This document shows positions 10,301 through 21,800 of a DNA stretch of 28,667 bases, piece by piece. Both the position numbers and the translations under genes were made by a program. The stretch is from contig VHZZ01003931.1 of the NCBI GenBank assembly GCA_009801015.1, positions 17,842 through 46,508 of the forward strand, read 5' to 3'. Under the pieces are notes generated by a model. That model made no database searches and was not told where the DNA came from. It was given only the letters and a program-made list of their open reading frames with translations. Source of the DNA: Silene noctiflora. Lineage: Eukaryota; Streptophyta; Magnoliopsida; Caryophyllales; Caryophyllaceae. Every line of letters begins with the position of its first letter. The stretch's first letter is position 1.

Positions 10301-13172
10301 TATTAGGATGGCGCACCTTCTCCATTAATGTCAGCTCAGATTTAAAAGCATTTCTGCAATGAAATTTATTACACACATGATATGACGAACCCTCAGCTGA
10401 GGCTTAGATCTTAGCTGACTTTATATCTGATTAAAAGTATAAGGTTTAGTGTAGTACATTATTTCTGGGTTAGTGTAACTCTCCTTATCAAGTATCTTTA
10501 CAGCAACTTTGGTGCCGTTCCACTTAGCCACTTGATATACACCCTGCTAAAAGCAATATTAACATGAAAGGGCTTTAGATGAAGAGAATAGTAATAAACT
10601 GTCAAACAAGCACCTGTCAGGAAAAACAAAAAACAGACAAATTTTACAGAAAAATATTGAAGCATCACATTGGAACAAGAACACTATATGAATTAATCAT
10701 CACCAATTTATATTGTTTTTTTTTTGCAAAATTAATAGTCAAGGTGAAAAATCCATGCCTTCGCAATCCCATCTGCTTTGCGAACTTGAAGCTCAAATGG
10801 ATTGAGTTCATATTCTGGGACTTCTTTAGGATTTGTAACTGCCATTGGAGTTTTCCTGGTTCTCTGAATTTGGAATGTAATAATTTAGGAAGTCAACATA
10901 TTAAAATTTCAACAACAGAAGGTAGAAAATGAAGAAATAAATCAAAGGAGACAGTCTTATTTCATACCGGAGTTTTAGCTCCCCGAGCCTTCAAAACATG
11001 GTAGACATCCATATTCCCGTAATGTTTAGCGTCAGCAGCTGCCTGTAACAATGACACTTTAATTATCAGTAGATTACATAATCACGCTGGGCTTGGGGAT
11101 AATAGACATGCGAGTCAAGTCACTCAGCTAAATGGGAGTTCGATAGCAACACTATGATGCAATTTGCAACTGACGATCTACATTCGTTCAAATGTGCAAA
11201 TATAGAGCAATGTAGATTGTCTAAAACATAAAATCTGAACATGTAACACTGAGTAAAAAACTGATAGATGTTTCAATCTAAGGGCAATCTGCATAGATGC
11301 TTGTTGATGAGAATAAGCATTAAGAAAACATGAAAGACATTAGACGTGTACTCGGTAGTTCCCAAATACCCACTTTCCAGACTCAGCTAGTTGAGTTCTT
11401 AAATTGTCAATTTCCCTCCTATCAAATTCCTACAATTAGAAGATAATTTACAAACGTAACTGAATTCAGGCTCATCGTTCTTACTAATAAAACCTACACA
11501 AATACCTAGATAAGAAACCCATACCCATGCCACCATGAGGCCATGACGAACTTTAACTGATGTGTTTTAAACTGCCACCATGAGCCTAGTTCTTATTTCA
11601 ATTTTACAAGCTATAACAGTATAAATGACAAAACAGTGAGCGCATACCATATTTGTTAATACAACAAACTTTAATCAGTAGTTAATTGGAATATTTAGGT
11701 CTGAATAGTTTAAGGGAGAATATCAAGGACAAGGTGCACAAAAGATATGCTTACAACAAAAACATTAGAGAGAGATGGTATGCTATTAGCTTAACGCCTT
11801 AAATTGTTTAAAGAATGTAATGATGGGTTATTCTTTAAATCTAATCACTTTTGTCTTTTGGACAGACAACATTATTGGAGTTTAAAGTCATACGTTGTGA
11901 ACATATTTGTCAAACACTAATAATTCATAGCTTGTCCATATCCCTATAGATTTGTCCTTCCATTAAGCACTTCTACCAGATTTTCTCCAATCATATCAGT
12001 TAACTACCAATATAATATTCTTGTGGATTGTACAAACTTTCTCCAGAATATATCACCAATTATTCAGGCGTGACAAGACGTGCTGATGCTTGACAGTTGA
12101 CACATACATATGTTACCCTGATTTGTTTAGATGGTTAATGTAACCTGGATTTCATGTTTCGACCATATGAGAAGGTGACACCCGCCTTAGATGGCTTATA
12201 TACAGGGATTATTAATTCACATGACTTTTCCACTCATGATGACCCAATTTCTGGCACAAAATATACGTAATGTGCACACCCGCGAATCACGATAATCTAA
12301 TATCCACGTCCTTGGAAATTAATACCAAATCCAATACCAAACAACCGAAAATCAACCACAAAATCAAATCCGATCACAGAACTCAATAACTATTTGTGTA
12401 TCTATGCTAGCATGAGACCGCATTAAATCTGCTTTTATAGTGGGAAGAAAGACGAGGAATCTAAGGCGAGTCCAAGTCACTCAAGACTTAACTTCGAACT
12501 TTGTAATAGTCAAATACTCAAATGTGATGGTAAATGTGTACCCACTTATAGTTGTAAAAAGTTTTATCGAGTAGTATAAAGATATTTTGCTGATGTTAAG
12601 ATTCAACAAAGTCTAAACTCTAAAGGATTAATTTGAGGCATACCTAATATGTAAGACCAATCCAACATCCAGGCACAAAAGTCTCATACAAAAATGAACG
12701 TGACTCATTAAATGTAATGCGAAAAGCGTGATAATATAAGAAAGGAAATTACCGTACTACCCCAACGATCACGGGCATCAAGATTGGCCTTACGACTCAG
12801 TAACAACTTGACTACGTCAACATGCCCCTCACACGCAGCAATATGCAAGGCAGTCCTTCCATCCAAGTCAATGCTATTAACATCAGTTCCTTCATCAAGC
12901 AAGTCTTGGATACCCTTCACATCCCCCTTACACGCCATGAACAGCAATTGCATAGTGGCATCTAAGTTATCCGGCACCACCGTTAATGCGTCCTCGGGAA
13001 TCGCACGTCGCACAGGGTCGAGGGATGACTGCCTCCCGAAGCTAAACCTGATGTTTTTACCCTGAGGGTCTAAGGAGGGCTGCCTCCTAAAACTAAACCT
13101 CCCCGACTTTCGGAGTGATCCTGTTGAGAATTGCCGGGATAATCCTCGCTTTAGTTGCGCTGCGAGCTCCAT
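7326..13172 (-). CDS. Integrin-linked-kinase-like ankyrin protein kinase (Raf-like MAPKKK group C1)
   Basis: Eleven exons: 13172-12753, 11042-10968, 10863-10759, 10543-10458, 10353-10233, 10148-10069, 9939-9877, 9775-9654, 9135-9050, 8273-8152 and 7464-7326. They give 472 residues, the normal size for plant ILKs, cytosolic or membrane-associated kinases in stress and immune signalling. Residues 1-60 are basic and Ser-rich with a duplicated RFSFxRQxSLDP motif. Ankyrin repeats cover about 72-165 (DLDGRTALHIAACEGHVDVV). The kinase domain runs from about 190 to 455, with ATP-site Lys216 in VAVKIL and APE at 362-364. The HRD motif is HCD (311-313): catalytic Asp313 is kept, Arg is lost. DFG is replaced by GFG (331-333), and the Gly-rich loop is degenerate. 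The family shares these changes and at least one member prefers Mn2+. The C-terminus is KQGWWKDTFKLPWL. Intron 3 is GC-AG; intron 1 is 1.7 kb. The individual ILK number cannot be assigned. Confidence 0.92.
8777..8798. repeat. Small hairpin in kinase intron 9
   Basis: ATATCTCC and GGAGATAT form 8-bp arms around TATATT. It lies inside the 776-bp intron 9. Probably incidental. Confidence 0.4.
9548..9623. repeat. 38-bp tandem duplication in kinase intron 8
   Basis: Units 9548-9585 and 9586-9623 both read AGTATAAGnATTAGTCAC, then a T-rich stretch, then CCAAAnCATGAGA, with only a few differences. The duplication sits just downstream (on the plus strand upstream) of the splice donor at 9653 and does not affect coding. 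Confidence 0.75.
10544..10758 (-). other. GC-AG intron (intron 3 of the kinase gene)
   Basis: The exon ends GCG AAG and the intron starts GCATGG; the acceptor is TTAGCAG before GGT GTA TAT. Joined, they give DGIAK|GVYQVAKWNGT, which matches the family exactly in length and frame. No GT donor nearby preserves this frame. The 3' base context (AAG|GC) fits the stricter consensus of GC donors. Confidence 0.8.
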
Positions 13173-13307
13173 TTTTGCACGGAGATGTTGATTATTTGTT
13201 CCGAAATAGATTATTCAGCAACACTGTGTGTGATCAAGGAAGAACATGGAAAATAGGATTTTATAGTCAAATTATCCCAAACCAGGACTCAATCAATCAT
13301 AATCTAG

Positions 13308-14025
13308 CTGCAGTGAAAACGAACAAGTCTTTGACCAATTCTTAAGCAATTTCAATAATAAAAAATGCACAAGGAATGCTACCAGATTTCTCATTTCTAG
13401 CTTCTCCGACCTTTTCGTCTCATAGTAATTTGTCCACATGCATATCAATTGTCTATGATAAAATATACTCCCTTTTTCTCACTCATGATTTTACTTAAAG
13501 GTAAATAAACGATTGAGACGGAAGGAGAACATCCTTATCAAAACCCAAAAATTACAAGTGATTGAACCTTGATATTAGAAAAAACTGACACAATAACAAT
13601 AAGACATACAAAATCGATGAAATAAGCGAATTATTCTGAAACGTAGCTGTCAATTCCAATTATCTTTGCGAAAATTACAATTACGATCTAAAATACATAG
13701 ACAAGTGACAATTAACAGTTATTAGAATCAATCAAACTAAATTCCGAACAAAAAAACACAACATCAAAACAAAATCAAATAAAACTAACAATTATTCACA
13801 TTAAATAACTAAATAAATTAAAATTTGTGGAAAAAATACCTAAATTACAGATTTTAATCTTACGATGACGATGAAGAATCTTCAAAAACGAATTAAATTC
13901 CTGTACCGACAAAAAAAAAAGCATAAAATCAATGTCAATTACAACGTCAGAGAATATCATATCAATAAATCAATAAATAATACTAAAAAATGACGAAAAA
14001 ATTAGATAAATATTCGATTACATAC
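13308..14025 (-). other. Probable 5' UTR intron of the kinase gene
   Basis: On the minus strand the donor AAT|GTATGTAA is at 14025 and a good acceptor TTTTCACTGCAG is at 13308, about 135 bp before the ATG at 13172. The leader exon would lie around 14026-14250, a CT-rich strand with TTCTTC runs typical of a plant 5' UTR. A Stowaway-like relic (13466-13529) sits inside. Inferred from sequence only. Confidence 0.5.
13466..13529. repeat. Short Stowaway-like MITE relic
   Basis: The start CTCCCTTTTTCTCACTCATG pairs with the end ATAAACGATTGAGACGGAAG as degenerate terminal repeats of the CTCCCTCCGTCTC type. About 64 bp, without coding sequence, within the probable kinase 5' UTR intron. Confidence 0.5.
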
Positions 14026-14250
14026 ATTGAGAAAGAATCAAAGGAAGAGCTCGATCGAGAGCTGCGAAAGCTCTCGAAATCGAGCGGAATTTGTCCGTCG
14101 TCAAAAAAAGGGGGAGAAATTAGGGATTGAAATTGACATGAAGAGGAGGAAGAAAGTTAGAGAGAAGGTAAGAAGGTGTAAAAATGGCGGAAGGAAGAAG
14201 AAGGTGAAATTATGATGAAAGATAAAAAGAAAGAGCGGGGAAGTATGGGT

Positions 14251-14970
14251 TCCACTCGCTTCTCCGTATTTCGCGTTTTTCTTTTCTTTAACTGCTTTTT
14301 AATCTACGTCTAGATTTTTTATTGGCCGCGTGGACCCGATTTTATTATTGTCAGCGTCTCCTGCTTTGGAGACGGTTTTTGGATCGAGTTATTTCGGGTC
14401 AACTGTTGACTTTAAACTCGAGAGATCGAATTAGTTTCGGAGTATTAATATGGTCATAGTCTACTTTGGAGACCTTTTGCATAAAGTATATGACTAATAT
14501 GGTCATCTCCTAATATTAGAAAGCCTATTGGTCTACTTCCCCATGATCATAGATTATACGAGAAACCGGTGATTTGGTAACTGCGCTAAGAGATTGATGA
14601 TTAAAATGTAATTGGATTGGATGGATGTCCAGTATCGGAATAAAAACTGGCCTCGAGTATCATACAATGATGACGCGTAATAATAAAGTAGCGGAATAAA
14701 AATACATTTAAAAAGCCGATTGTTCTAACGTGTGGGACGTAATTTAAAATTGGACTTAATAAAAACTAATTTCTTATGAAAAATTACAAAAATATCAATA
14801 CTTGGTAAGATTCTCTCTTATTATGTTCAAATGTTGAATCATAAACGTATACTCAGAGAAAATTAGCAGAGAGTATTAGAGACGGCCAAAAAAAATTATT
14901 GATTTTTGTATTAATTCAACAAGTGTACCAATTTTTGTAATTTTGTGGTAGAACAAGCTATTTAATCTCT
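14251..14970. other. Intergenic region: kinase promoter and polygalacturonase 3' flank
   Basis: Both neighbours are on the minus strand. The kinase promoter should lie just above 14250, but I see no convincing TATA box. The polygalacturonase 3' UTR should cover roughly 14800-14970. No reading frame, RNA gene or repeat with clear ends was found. Confidence 0.4.
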
Positions 14971-17563
14971 CTAATTAGGGTGAATAATACAACTAATTAT
15001 TGGCTGAATAATGCCATCCACAGTCCCTACAGCATTAGCACAAGAAGCCGTTGCTAATTGACCTTTGTATGTCAGTTGAACATTCTTCATTCTTATACGA
15101 CTGCATGGATATTTAGGACTGCAATCAAACTTCACTGCTACTTCCGTCGCCGACGACCCGTATATCTCTTCGTATGTCACGTCGCTAACTTCAACTCCCG
15201 ACTCCTTTATCAATTTCAATATTAACACCATTAATCCAACATTAGAACAAATAATCAGTCGTAAGTCGTGCATGATTATTATAGGGTCAATTTAGGTTCT
15301 GGTCAACTTCGGGTTATATAACTTAAGTACTCAATTTAGTGGAATTATTTAAAAGTCATACCGAACATAAATAATGAATCTAAAGTGATGTATCGTAACA
15401 CAAATTTAACCGGAATTTTAATTTGCATTATTGGCAACGAAATAGTTTACCTCGCCGGGGCAATTAAGATTATTAGGACAATAATTTTGATCAATAATAA
15501 TTGGATTTTGAACTTCATCCATGGTCATATTTCTGAACAGAACATTCCTAACATATCCATGGCTTGGTCTCCCCCAAGACTTAATCCTCACACCATTTTG
15601 TGTACCTTTGAAAACTACTCCGGTAGCCGTCACCCTTTCGACTCCTGGTTCGTCGACATCCTTTCCTAAGCTGCCGATACTGCATCATAAACCGTAACAA
15701 AGTTGTCTCTGTTATAGAAAACCATCCACATTTGAAATTAAATACGGAGTATATTGTTTTTTTGTTCCCGTCAGTAATCAATTAATCAATTGATTACTGA
15801 CGGTACCTAATGGCGCGTACCTAATGCCATGGCCAGGGCCGCAAACAACGTTATCAATCGACAAATCGGTTGTACCAACCCCGACAGAGATACAATCGTC
15901 ACCAGTACCAATATTCGAGGTTGAGATCAAGACATGACTCGATTGTTGTACATGTATTCCGTCTGTGTTAGGGCTTGATCCCGGCGCTCGAACCGTTACG
16001 TCTTGTAATAAGACATTGTCACATTCGTTGATGACAATGTGGTATAATTGGCTATTCACTGATCTTAGTCCTCTGATCGATATATCTTTAGATTTTGTGA
16101 ATGACAATGTCTGTATATATAAAGAATAGAAAAGGAATATATTAGATATACAAAGAAATATCGAGTTAATGTTAGTTAATTCAACTGATAAATTCACGAT
16201 ACTCCATACCTTTATTAGTCCATCGAGCGACGTGTAGGTATTAATCGAAGGGCATTATTAAGTGAGTGAGATGATGATATCGAAATTTGACATTATAATG
16301 ATACTAATATATTTTTCAAAAGTATTAATAAACGGTGAGGGATTAATAAAGGACGTAATAATACTCCATACTATTCCCTCTATCCCAGTAAATAGTTTAC
16401 ATTTGTTTTATTTAGTGAAAGGGAAATAAAGTAAATGTAAACTATTGACCAAGACGGAAATTGTCAGGCAAAAATAAATGAAAGGAAAAAGTTGACTAAG
16501 ATGCATTGTTTATTTAGTGTTTCGTTTGACTTATCTTAGTGATTAAATGATTGCTTGATATATTGGTTTCTACTTTTTATACGATTTAGAATCACTAATC
16601 ACTCATATTGCAATAGGATCAATTTAGAACGTGGTTACTCCGTACGTGGTCATTTATTTACTCATTTCATTTGACCAAAATGCATTTCATAGTTTGGTTA
16701 ATTACTCGACTTTGTCAATTTTGTTTTATTGAGTTATGAATCCATGATTAATAGTTTGGTTAATTACTCGACTTTGTCTCATTTTCTATTAGACGGTTTT
16801 ATTCAAGAACTCCTTTTCTACTCATATGAACTTAGAATGTGTTCGGATTTGTTTCGCACTATCGATTTTTAGTTTGAATTTCGATTAGTTTAAACAATGC
16901 TGAATATTGAAAAAATCAATAATTTTAGTTTGAATTTCGATTTTTTTTCTTATTTACTCTATTATATTACTTGTTAGACCCCGCTGGTATCTCGCCCCCC
17001 TAACGTCAAATCTTGAATTCGTCATTGACACGAGCACCTTTTAAAATTTACGGAGTAAAACAATTTCAATTACTAAACAATTTAAAATAACTTACCGTAG
17101 CACCAGTAGGACAGTTACTATCTTCATCATCCTTACAAGCCCACAACCGGCCACCTTTCCCGTCAAGCGTCCCGCCGGAGACAGTAAAACCCGAAACCTC
17201 CTCAAACGATATCCAAGCACTCACATTCCCTATAACCATATAATCCTCCGGCGCCACCAATGTACCCTCAATTCTAAGCACCATTCCAATATTATTATCC
17301 ATCGGCGTACAATTATTACCCGAAAAAACTAGGGCATTTCCGATTAAGTAACTTCCTCGCGGTACATATATCGTTGGTGGTACTACCCAAGTCGAGTCCA
17401 CGTTGCATGCGGCCTCCCATGCACGTAAAAACGCCATTGATGAGTCACTTTTACCGCGATGATTAGCTCCATAGTCGATTACGTTGTATCGGTCTCCTTT
17501 GATTAATGTAGGTGGTATGAATACGAAATAAATTAGTAATGATGAAATTATTATTGTTTCCAT
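14971..17563 (-). CDS. Secreted polygalacturonase (GH28)
   Basis: Four exons: 17563-17096, 16110-15821, 15679-15451 and 15204-14971. They give 406 residues, normal for plant polygalacturonases, which hydrolyse alpha-1,4 linkages of de-esterified pectin in the cell wall. Residues 1-22 (METIIISSLLIYFVFIPPTL) form a signal peptide, followed by the family's YNVIDYGAN start. All four GH28 signature blocks are present: NTD (204-206), the catalytic pair GDD (226-228), GHG (249-251) and RIK (284-286), plus the late DQNYCP, the Cys pattern and GSSATEVAVKFDCS. The enzyme is predicted active. There is no large N-terminal propeptide as in some fruit and abscission enzymes. The exon 4 start is slightly uncertain: AAAG|GAG gives CPGE-E-SGVEV, fitting the family's length. 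It could be an exo- or endo-enzyme; motifs do not decide. Confidence 0.93.
15768..15803. repeat. Perfect 16-bp-arm hairpin in polygalacturonase intron 2
   Basis: CCGTCAGTAATCAATT (15768-15783) is exactly inverted at 15788-15803, with a 4-base loop. It sits 17 bp inside the donor of a 141-bp intron. No longer element is evident around it. Confidence 0.85.
16377..16463. repeat. Stowaway-like MITE in polygalacturonase intron 1
   Basis: The left end CCCTCTATCCCAGTAAATAG and the right end reversed (CCGTCTTGGTCAATAGTTTA) match as inverted repeats. AATAGTTTACATTTG (16392-16406) and AAATGTAAACTATT (16433-16446) are the inner arms. About 87 bp. Confidence 0.65.
16689..16778. repeat. Exact 28-bp direct repeat in polygalacturonase intron 1
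   Basis: The 28 bases at 16689-16716 recur exactly at 16751-16778 (both start ATAGTTTGG and end GACTTTGTC). A second pair, TAGTTTGAATTTCGATT, is at about 16869 and 16927. This indicates local duplication within the intron. Confidence 0.8.
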
Positions 17564-18822
17564 AATTTTTATTTTTTTAATTTTTTATTTTATTTTATGA
17601 GCTAATTAGATTAAATGGTAGGTTATTGTGAAGTTATTTGAGGAGTTGGAAGTTATTATTATTAGTAGAGTAAGTGATGGGATATTATCAAATTAATTAA
17701 TTTAATTTATTGGTTTTAGTTAATTTAATTAATTAATTAATTAAATTACTATTAAAAGGTTTATTTGTATTAATAATGAGTTATGCATATTAATTGGTAA
17801 ATGACCTTTGCTTGGTGTTTAACTCTCGTCTAAAGCACTACTTCTATGTACCCGATAAATAGACGTTACTCGGGAATTGTAGGACAATTAATTCATTCAT
17901 TTATTTTTGGTTTCCGTACCTCGAATAATTATTGTATAACACCGTGCGGTCTTACGGTGTAACATAATTCTTTTATTTATAAAAAATATTTTTATTAGGG
18001 TAAAACAGTTTTATTCTTATAATTTGTCTCAAATGAGTTAACGTTTATTGTACAATAGAAGGTAAACAATTGGTCTCCAATTTTCCATTGTTCGACGATG
18101 TCATATGAAATGGTCTTATAGGTCAAACAGCCTCATTTATGGCATTGAACGACTTTATGAGTATTGAGAGTAGTTCGATAAATTGTCGGAGAAATTAAAT
18201 TAAAGAAAAAAAAGTACTTCATAGTAATTACTAATTAGCGAGTCTTGTACAAGAGAGTACTCCGTATGCAAAATTAACACAAATCCGTATGTGTTCGACA
18301 TTAAATACAGGATTAACGATTAACGAGTTAGATTAAAGGGGTGACCGTATGGACGACCGAAATATTCTTAATTAAAGTTCCTTCCAACCAGAATAGTGAG
18401 CCACAAATTGACAAATGCTTGCATAATAAGCGAGCATCTTTCTTAATCCCTTTATGGAATGGTCTGACTTTGGGGATTGAAAGATATAACACTAAACACC
18501 AGTTAACCGTCACGGTCAGAGGATGATTACGAGCGCAACCTCTGGCAAAACATTTGATTCTGTGATCGCAACCTCTGCGCGCTTAAGAAAACACTTAAAA
18601 ATAAAAAGTATCGAAAACAAAATTTATTACAGACAATTCGTTAAGATTACATCAACTGTGTGCACTGTGCAGTGCAAACACAGATCACTGAACAGAAGCA
18701 TTCTGTATGTGTATACTGCCTATTATTTATGTAATTACAAAGCTCCTTCCTCGGGCCTTCATTCTATTTCTATAGACTACAGAGTTATGAGTAACATTGA
18801 ATTGTGTTTACAGGAAGGCTAA
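17564..18822. other. Intergenic region: polygalacturonase promoter and TTM-like 3' UTR
   Basis: Directly upstream of the polygalacturonase ATG the strand is very AT-rich, with a TTAA/AATT repeat block at 17691-17748 and several TATA-like strings, none decisive. Two overlapping 61-codon frames at 18328-18526 on opposite strands resemble nothing I know. The lower TTM-like 3' UTR occupies about 18600-18822. Confidence 0.4.
18623..18628 (-). terminator. Candidate poly(A) signal of the TTM-like gene
   Basis: AATAAA on the minus strand, about 195 bp after the stop codon. The distance is typical of plant 3' UTRs, but plant signals are loose and this is unverified. Confidence 0.3.
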
Positions 18823-21800
18823 TCAGTATTTACGGAAGAAAAGTACACCCCCAATTGCCACGGTTAAAGCGAGAGGGAGGATCACAGAAGCGGAATCAAG
18901 AATACTGAAAGTCCTCTCGGTCCTGTCATGACGCAATTTCTCCCCAAAATACTCGTGCAGAAGGCTGCAAAGAATGTCCATTTGGTGCATAATTTGGCGT
19001 TGTCCTCTTGCTATTAGCATTATCTGCTGCAACACAGGTTCTCAATAGCTATATTTAAATCAAGTAGAAACAAGACAGCAAAAATAAAACGAATCGTAAC
19101 ACCCGGAAAGCCACAACAATTGCAACACCATCTCTCCAAATCATTGAGTTCAGAAACGGATAGTATTGCAGAATGAGGAAATTGAGGAAACTGTGAGCTC
19201 ATTTATCTGCAGCGTTAATTAAGAAAAAAATGGATAATAATTGACATTGTACCTCTTCCATAGCTTGAGTGTCCATTAATTGGGAGGAAGATGAGGAACG
19301 TGGTAACAATGTTCCAGTCATTGGACCGTTGCTTAATCCAGCCATTAGAAGGGGAGTTGCAGAGCCATTACAGGCTTCAGATGGCACAACCAAGTTTTGA
19401 TGGCTAGCAGAGATTATAGGCATGGAAAACTTGGAATTCAGTTCCTCAATGCGAGATGTGAACTCATCCATCCTCTCATTTAACGTAGAAATTTGGTCCG
19501 AGAGTTGATTTACAGCTCCCTGTATATAATCAAGAGAAATGATAAGAGAGTTGTTTTTAGAAACAGAATTCTCTGCGAAACAAACAAACCCGCCATTATT
19601 CAAAAACAACCCAACGCAGACTCAAACCCGAATTGACCCGATCGGAAACGACTCGGCTGGAAATTGGCCCATCCAAAATGACCTATATAAGAGAAAACAT
19701 TGACAGCCATGACCCTAAGATGACCCGTATCATTGACCTAACAACAGCCCAAATAAAAATGGCCTGTTGACAGCACAGGCAAAATGACCCAAGCAACTCA
19801 ACCCTAAATTACCCGACTCAAACTCGTACCAAATGGCATGTTTGCCGTGTCTAAAGTAAATACCGACTTGATTTGCAACTCCGGCAGGCGATCGAGGTGA
19901 AATTCCATTGAAATTTCTCTCATTGACATTGACAGCAAGCTTCGTCAGCTTAGACAAATGCTTCTCCCGGTTTGTTGAGAATGAACGAGACATGTTACTG
20001 CAAAAACACGAGATATGAGATGTTCAGAAGAAATTTAGAGGAACTTGCCTCGAGTCATAACATAAGAAAAATAGGTTTGAGAGCAGTTCATGAAAAGCCA
20101 CGAAGTAGTTAACTATTTCAGATGCAAGATGACCTCAGCATTTATAAATCTTCAACTTCATTGATAATCACTGACATATGCTTGATGGTTTCAATATTGA
20201 TCATGCTATTAGGGAAAGAAATAGTGGATTTGACATAAACAAGATGGCCATACTCTTAACTGTTTAGTGCTTTTTTGGGCGAATACGTGCCTAATAAAAT
20301 CTCTTTCTAAATGTGCCGAACATTATATTAATGAAGATATGATTAATGCAACTACCATACCTAACAAAAATAAAGATTAGTGGTTTCTCATAAAAAAACT
20401 AGGCCATTAAGATGATGATGATGATGATGATGATGATGAAACAACATTACCCAATGCCTCAAGAACTCACGAAAATGACAGGGCATGGATGGATCTATGT
20501 ACGCAACCTTACCCTTATTGAAAGGGCACAAAGACATTGTTTCCAAATGATCCATAGTATTATAAATCATACCAGACTGCTACATACGAGTAACATATAA
20601 GAAGCAGCCAATTTAATGAAGTGTTTTGCTTTATTTTTATTTCATGCTAAATAAGTTTGATGTTACGATTACAAGTTGACAAAAAAAGAATGAAGCTACA
20701 AAACAGAACATTAAACCAACAAAAACACATAAATTCAGTTTGTTAGCCTTTAAACTAAAAGCTACAGCAGAACACAAATGTAGAATACCGATTGAGATAT
20801 TTGACCCTTCTGTCTGCTGAGGCTCGAGAAAGTGCTTCCTTTGGACTAGAAGCTACCTCATCATCAATGCTAAGCTTCGACTTCAAATCTTCTGGCAATG
20901 CCTGAAGATAGGTGGATATTATCAGTGGAAAAAGACTCTGATCTAGTAAAGAGGCAATACATGATGCAGTAGGAGCTCATACCATGACATCATTTACAAG
21001 TTTCTCCAATTGAATTTGCTCAATGTAAGTTCGTGGAACATATGAACCATCTAAACCCAGTTGCTCCGCTACAAACATGACATATGAGCGGTCTTTTCCT
21101 TGAACCTACACATGACGGAAAATACTTTAAACACTGCAAGACCGAAAAATCGTGAAAGGGTCAAAGACAAGAAGTAAAATCTAAAGTATCTAGACAGGCC
21201 GTTTGCATTGCATCCAATACAGAAATTGGATATTTGAACATAAAAGAACAGAACATTGAAAAGCAAAAGGCATTCAATTTAACGAGGCAATTCAACCATC
21301 CAATCTTGTCTCACCCATTTGTTTACATTCCCTTTATAGGTATATTTTAGACAACAAATTACAAGTTTACCTTTAGCCCACATCCCTCTCTCCCTCTCCT
21401 AGCCACAACCCCAACCACACCCCAACACACCAGCTAATTCAACCGCAACAATGGACTCTGACCACCCAACAAGCAGCCACAAGCCACTGAAAAGGAATTT
21501 TCGAGGAAGTGGAGGGAAATTCAAGGATGGGTAGTGGGTTTCGTGCTTGTAGAGGGTGTCTGACCTATGGGGTCATGAAGGTGGGGAGAGGTTGAGTGTG
21601 GGCAGGTGGGTTGAGAGTGGGGTCGTTGGAGAGGGTTGTTGAATAGATGGGCTGCAAGGTCGAAGATGGGGCCGTGGGGGTTGTTGGAATGGGGATGGGG
21701 ATGGGGATGGTGGGTGCGGTTGAGGATAAAGTTGGATATTAAGTGTGAACAACCCAAACCACACTTGCACTTGCTCACCTAATAAGTAGTAACCGTGCCA

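Noticed and set aside
12784-13065. 93-codon plus-strand frame
   Set aside because: It is the antisense of kinase exon 1, whose minus-strand frame has clear ankyrin homology.
14027-14215. 62-codon Lys/Arg-rich plus-strand frame
   Set aside because: It is the reverse strand of the CT-rich leader of the kinase gene; composition explains the basic residues.
15385-15669. 94-codon plus-strand frame
   Set aside because: Antisense shadow of polygalacturonase exon 3, which carries the RIK motif on the minus strand.
18328-18526. Two overlapping 61-codon frames on opposite strands
   Set aside because: No family resemblance, and both strands being open points to chance composition.
20388-20600. Met-run and His-run frames on both strands
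   Set aside because: They are translations of the GAT microsatellite in an intron.
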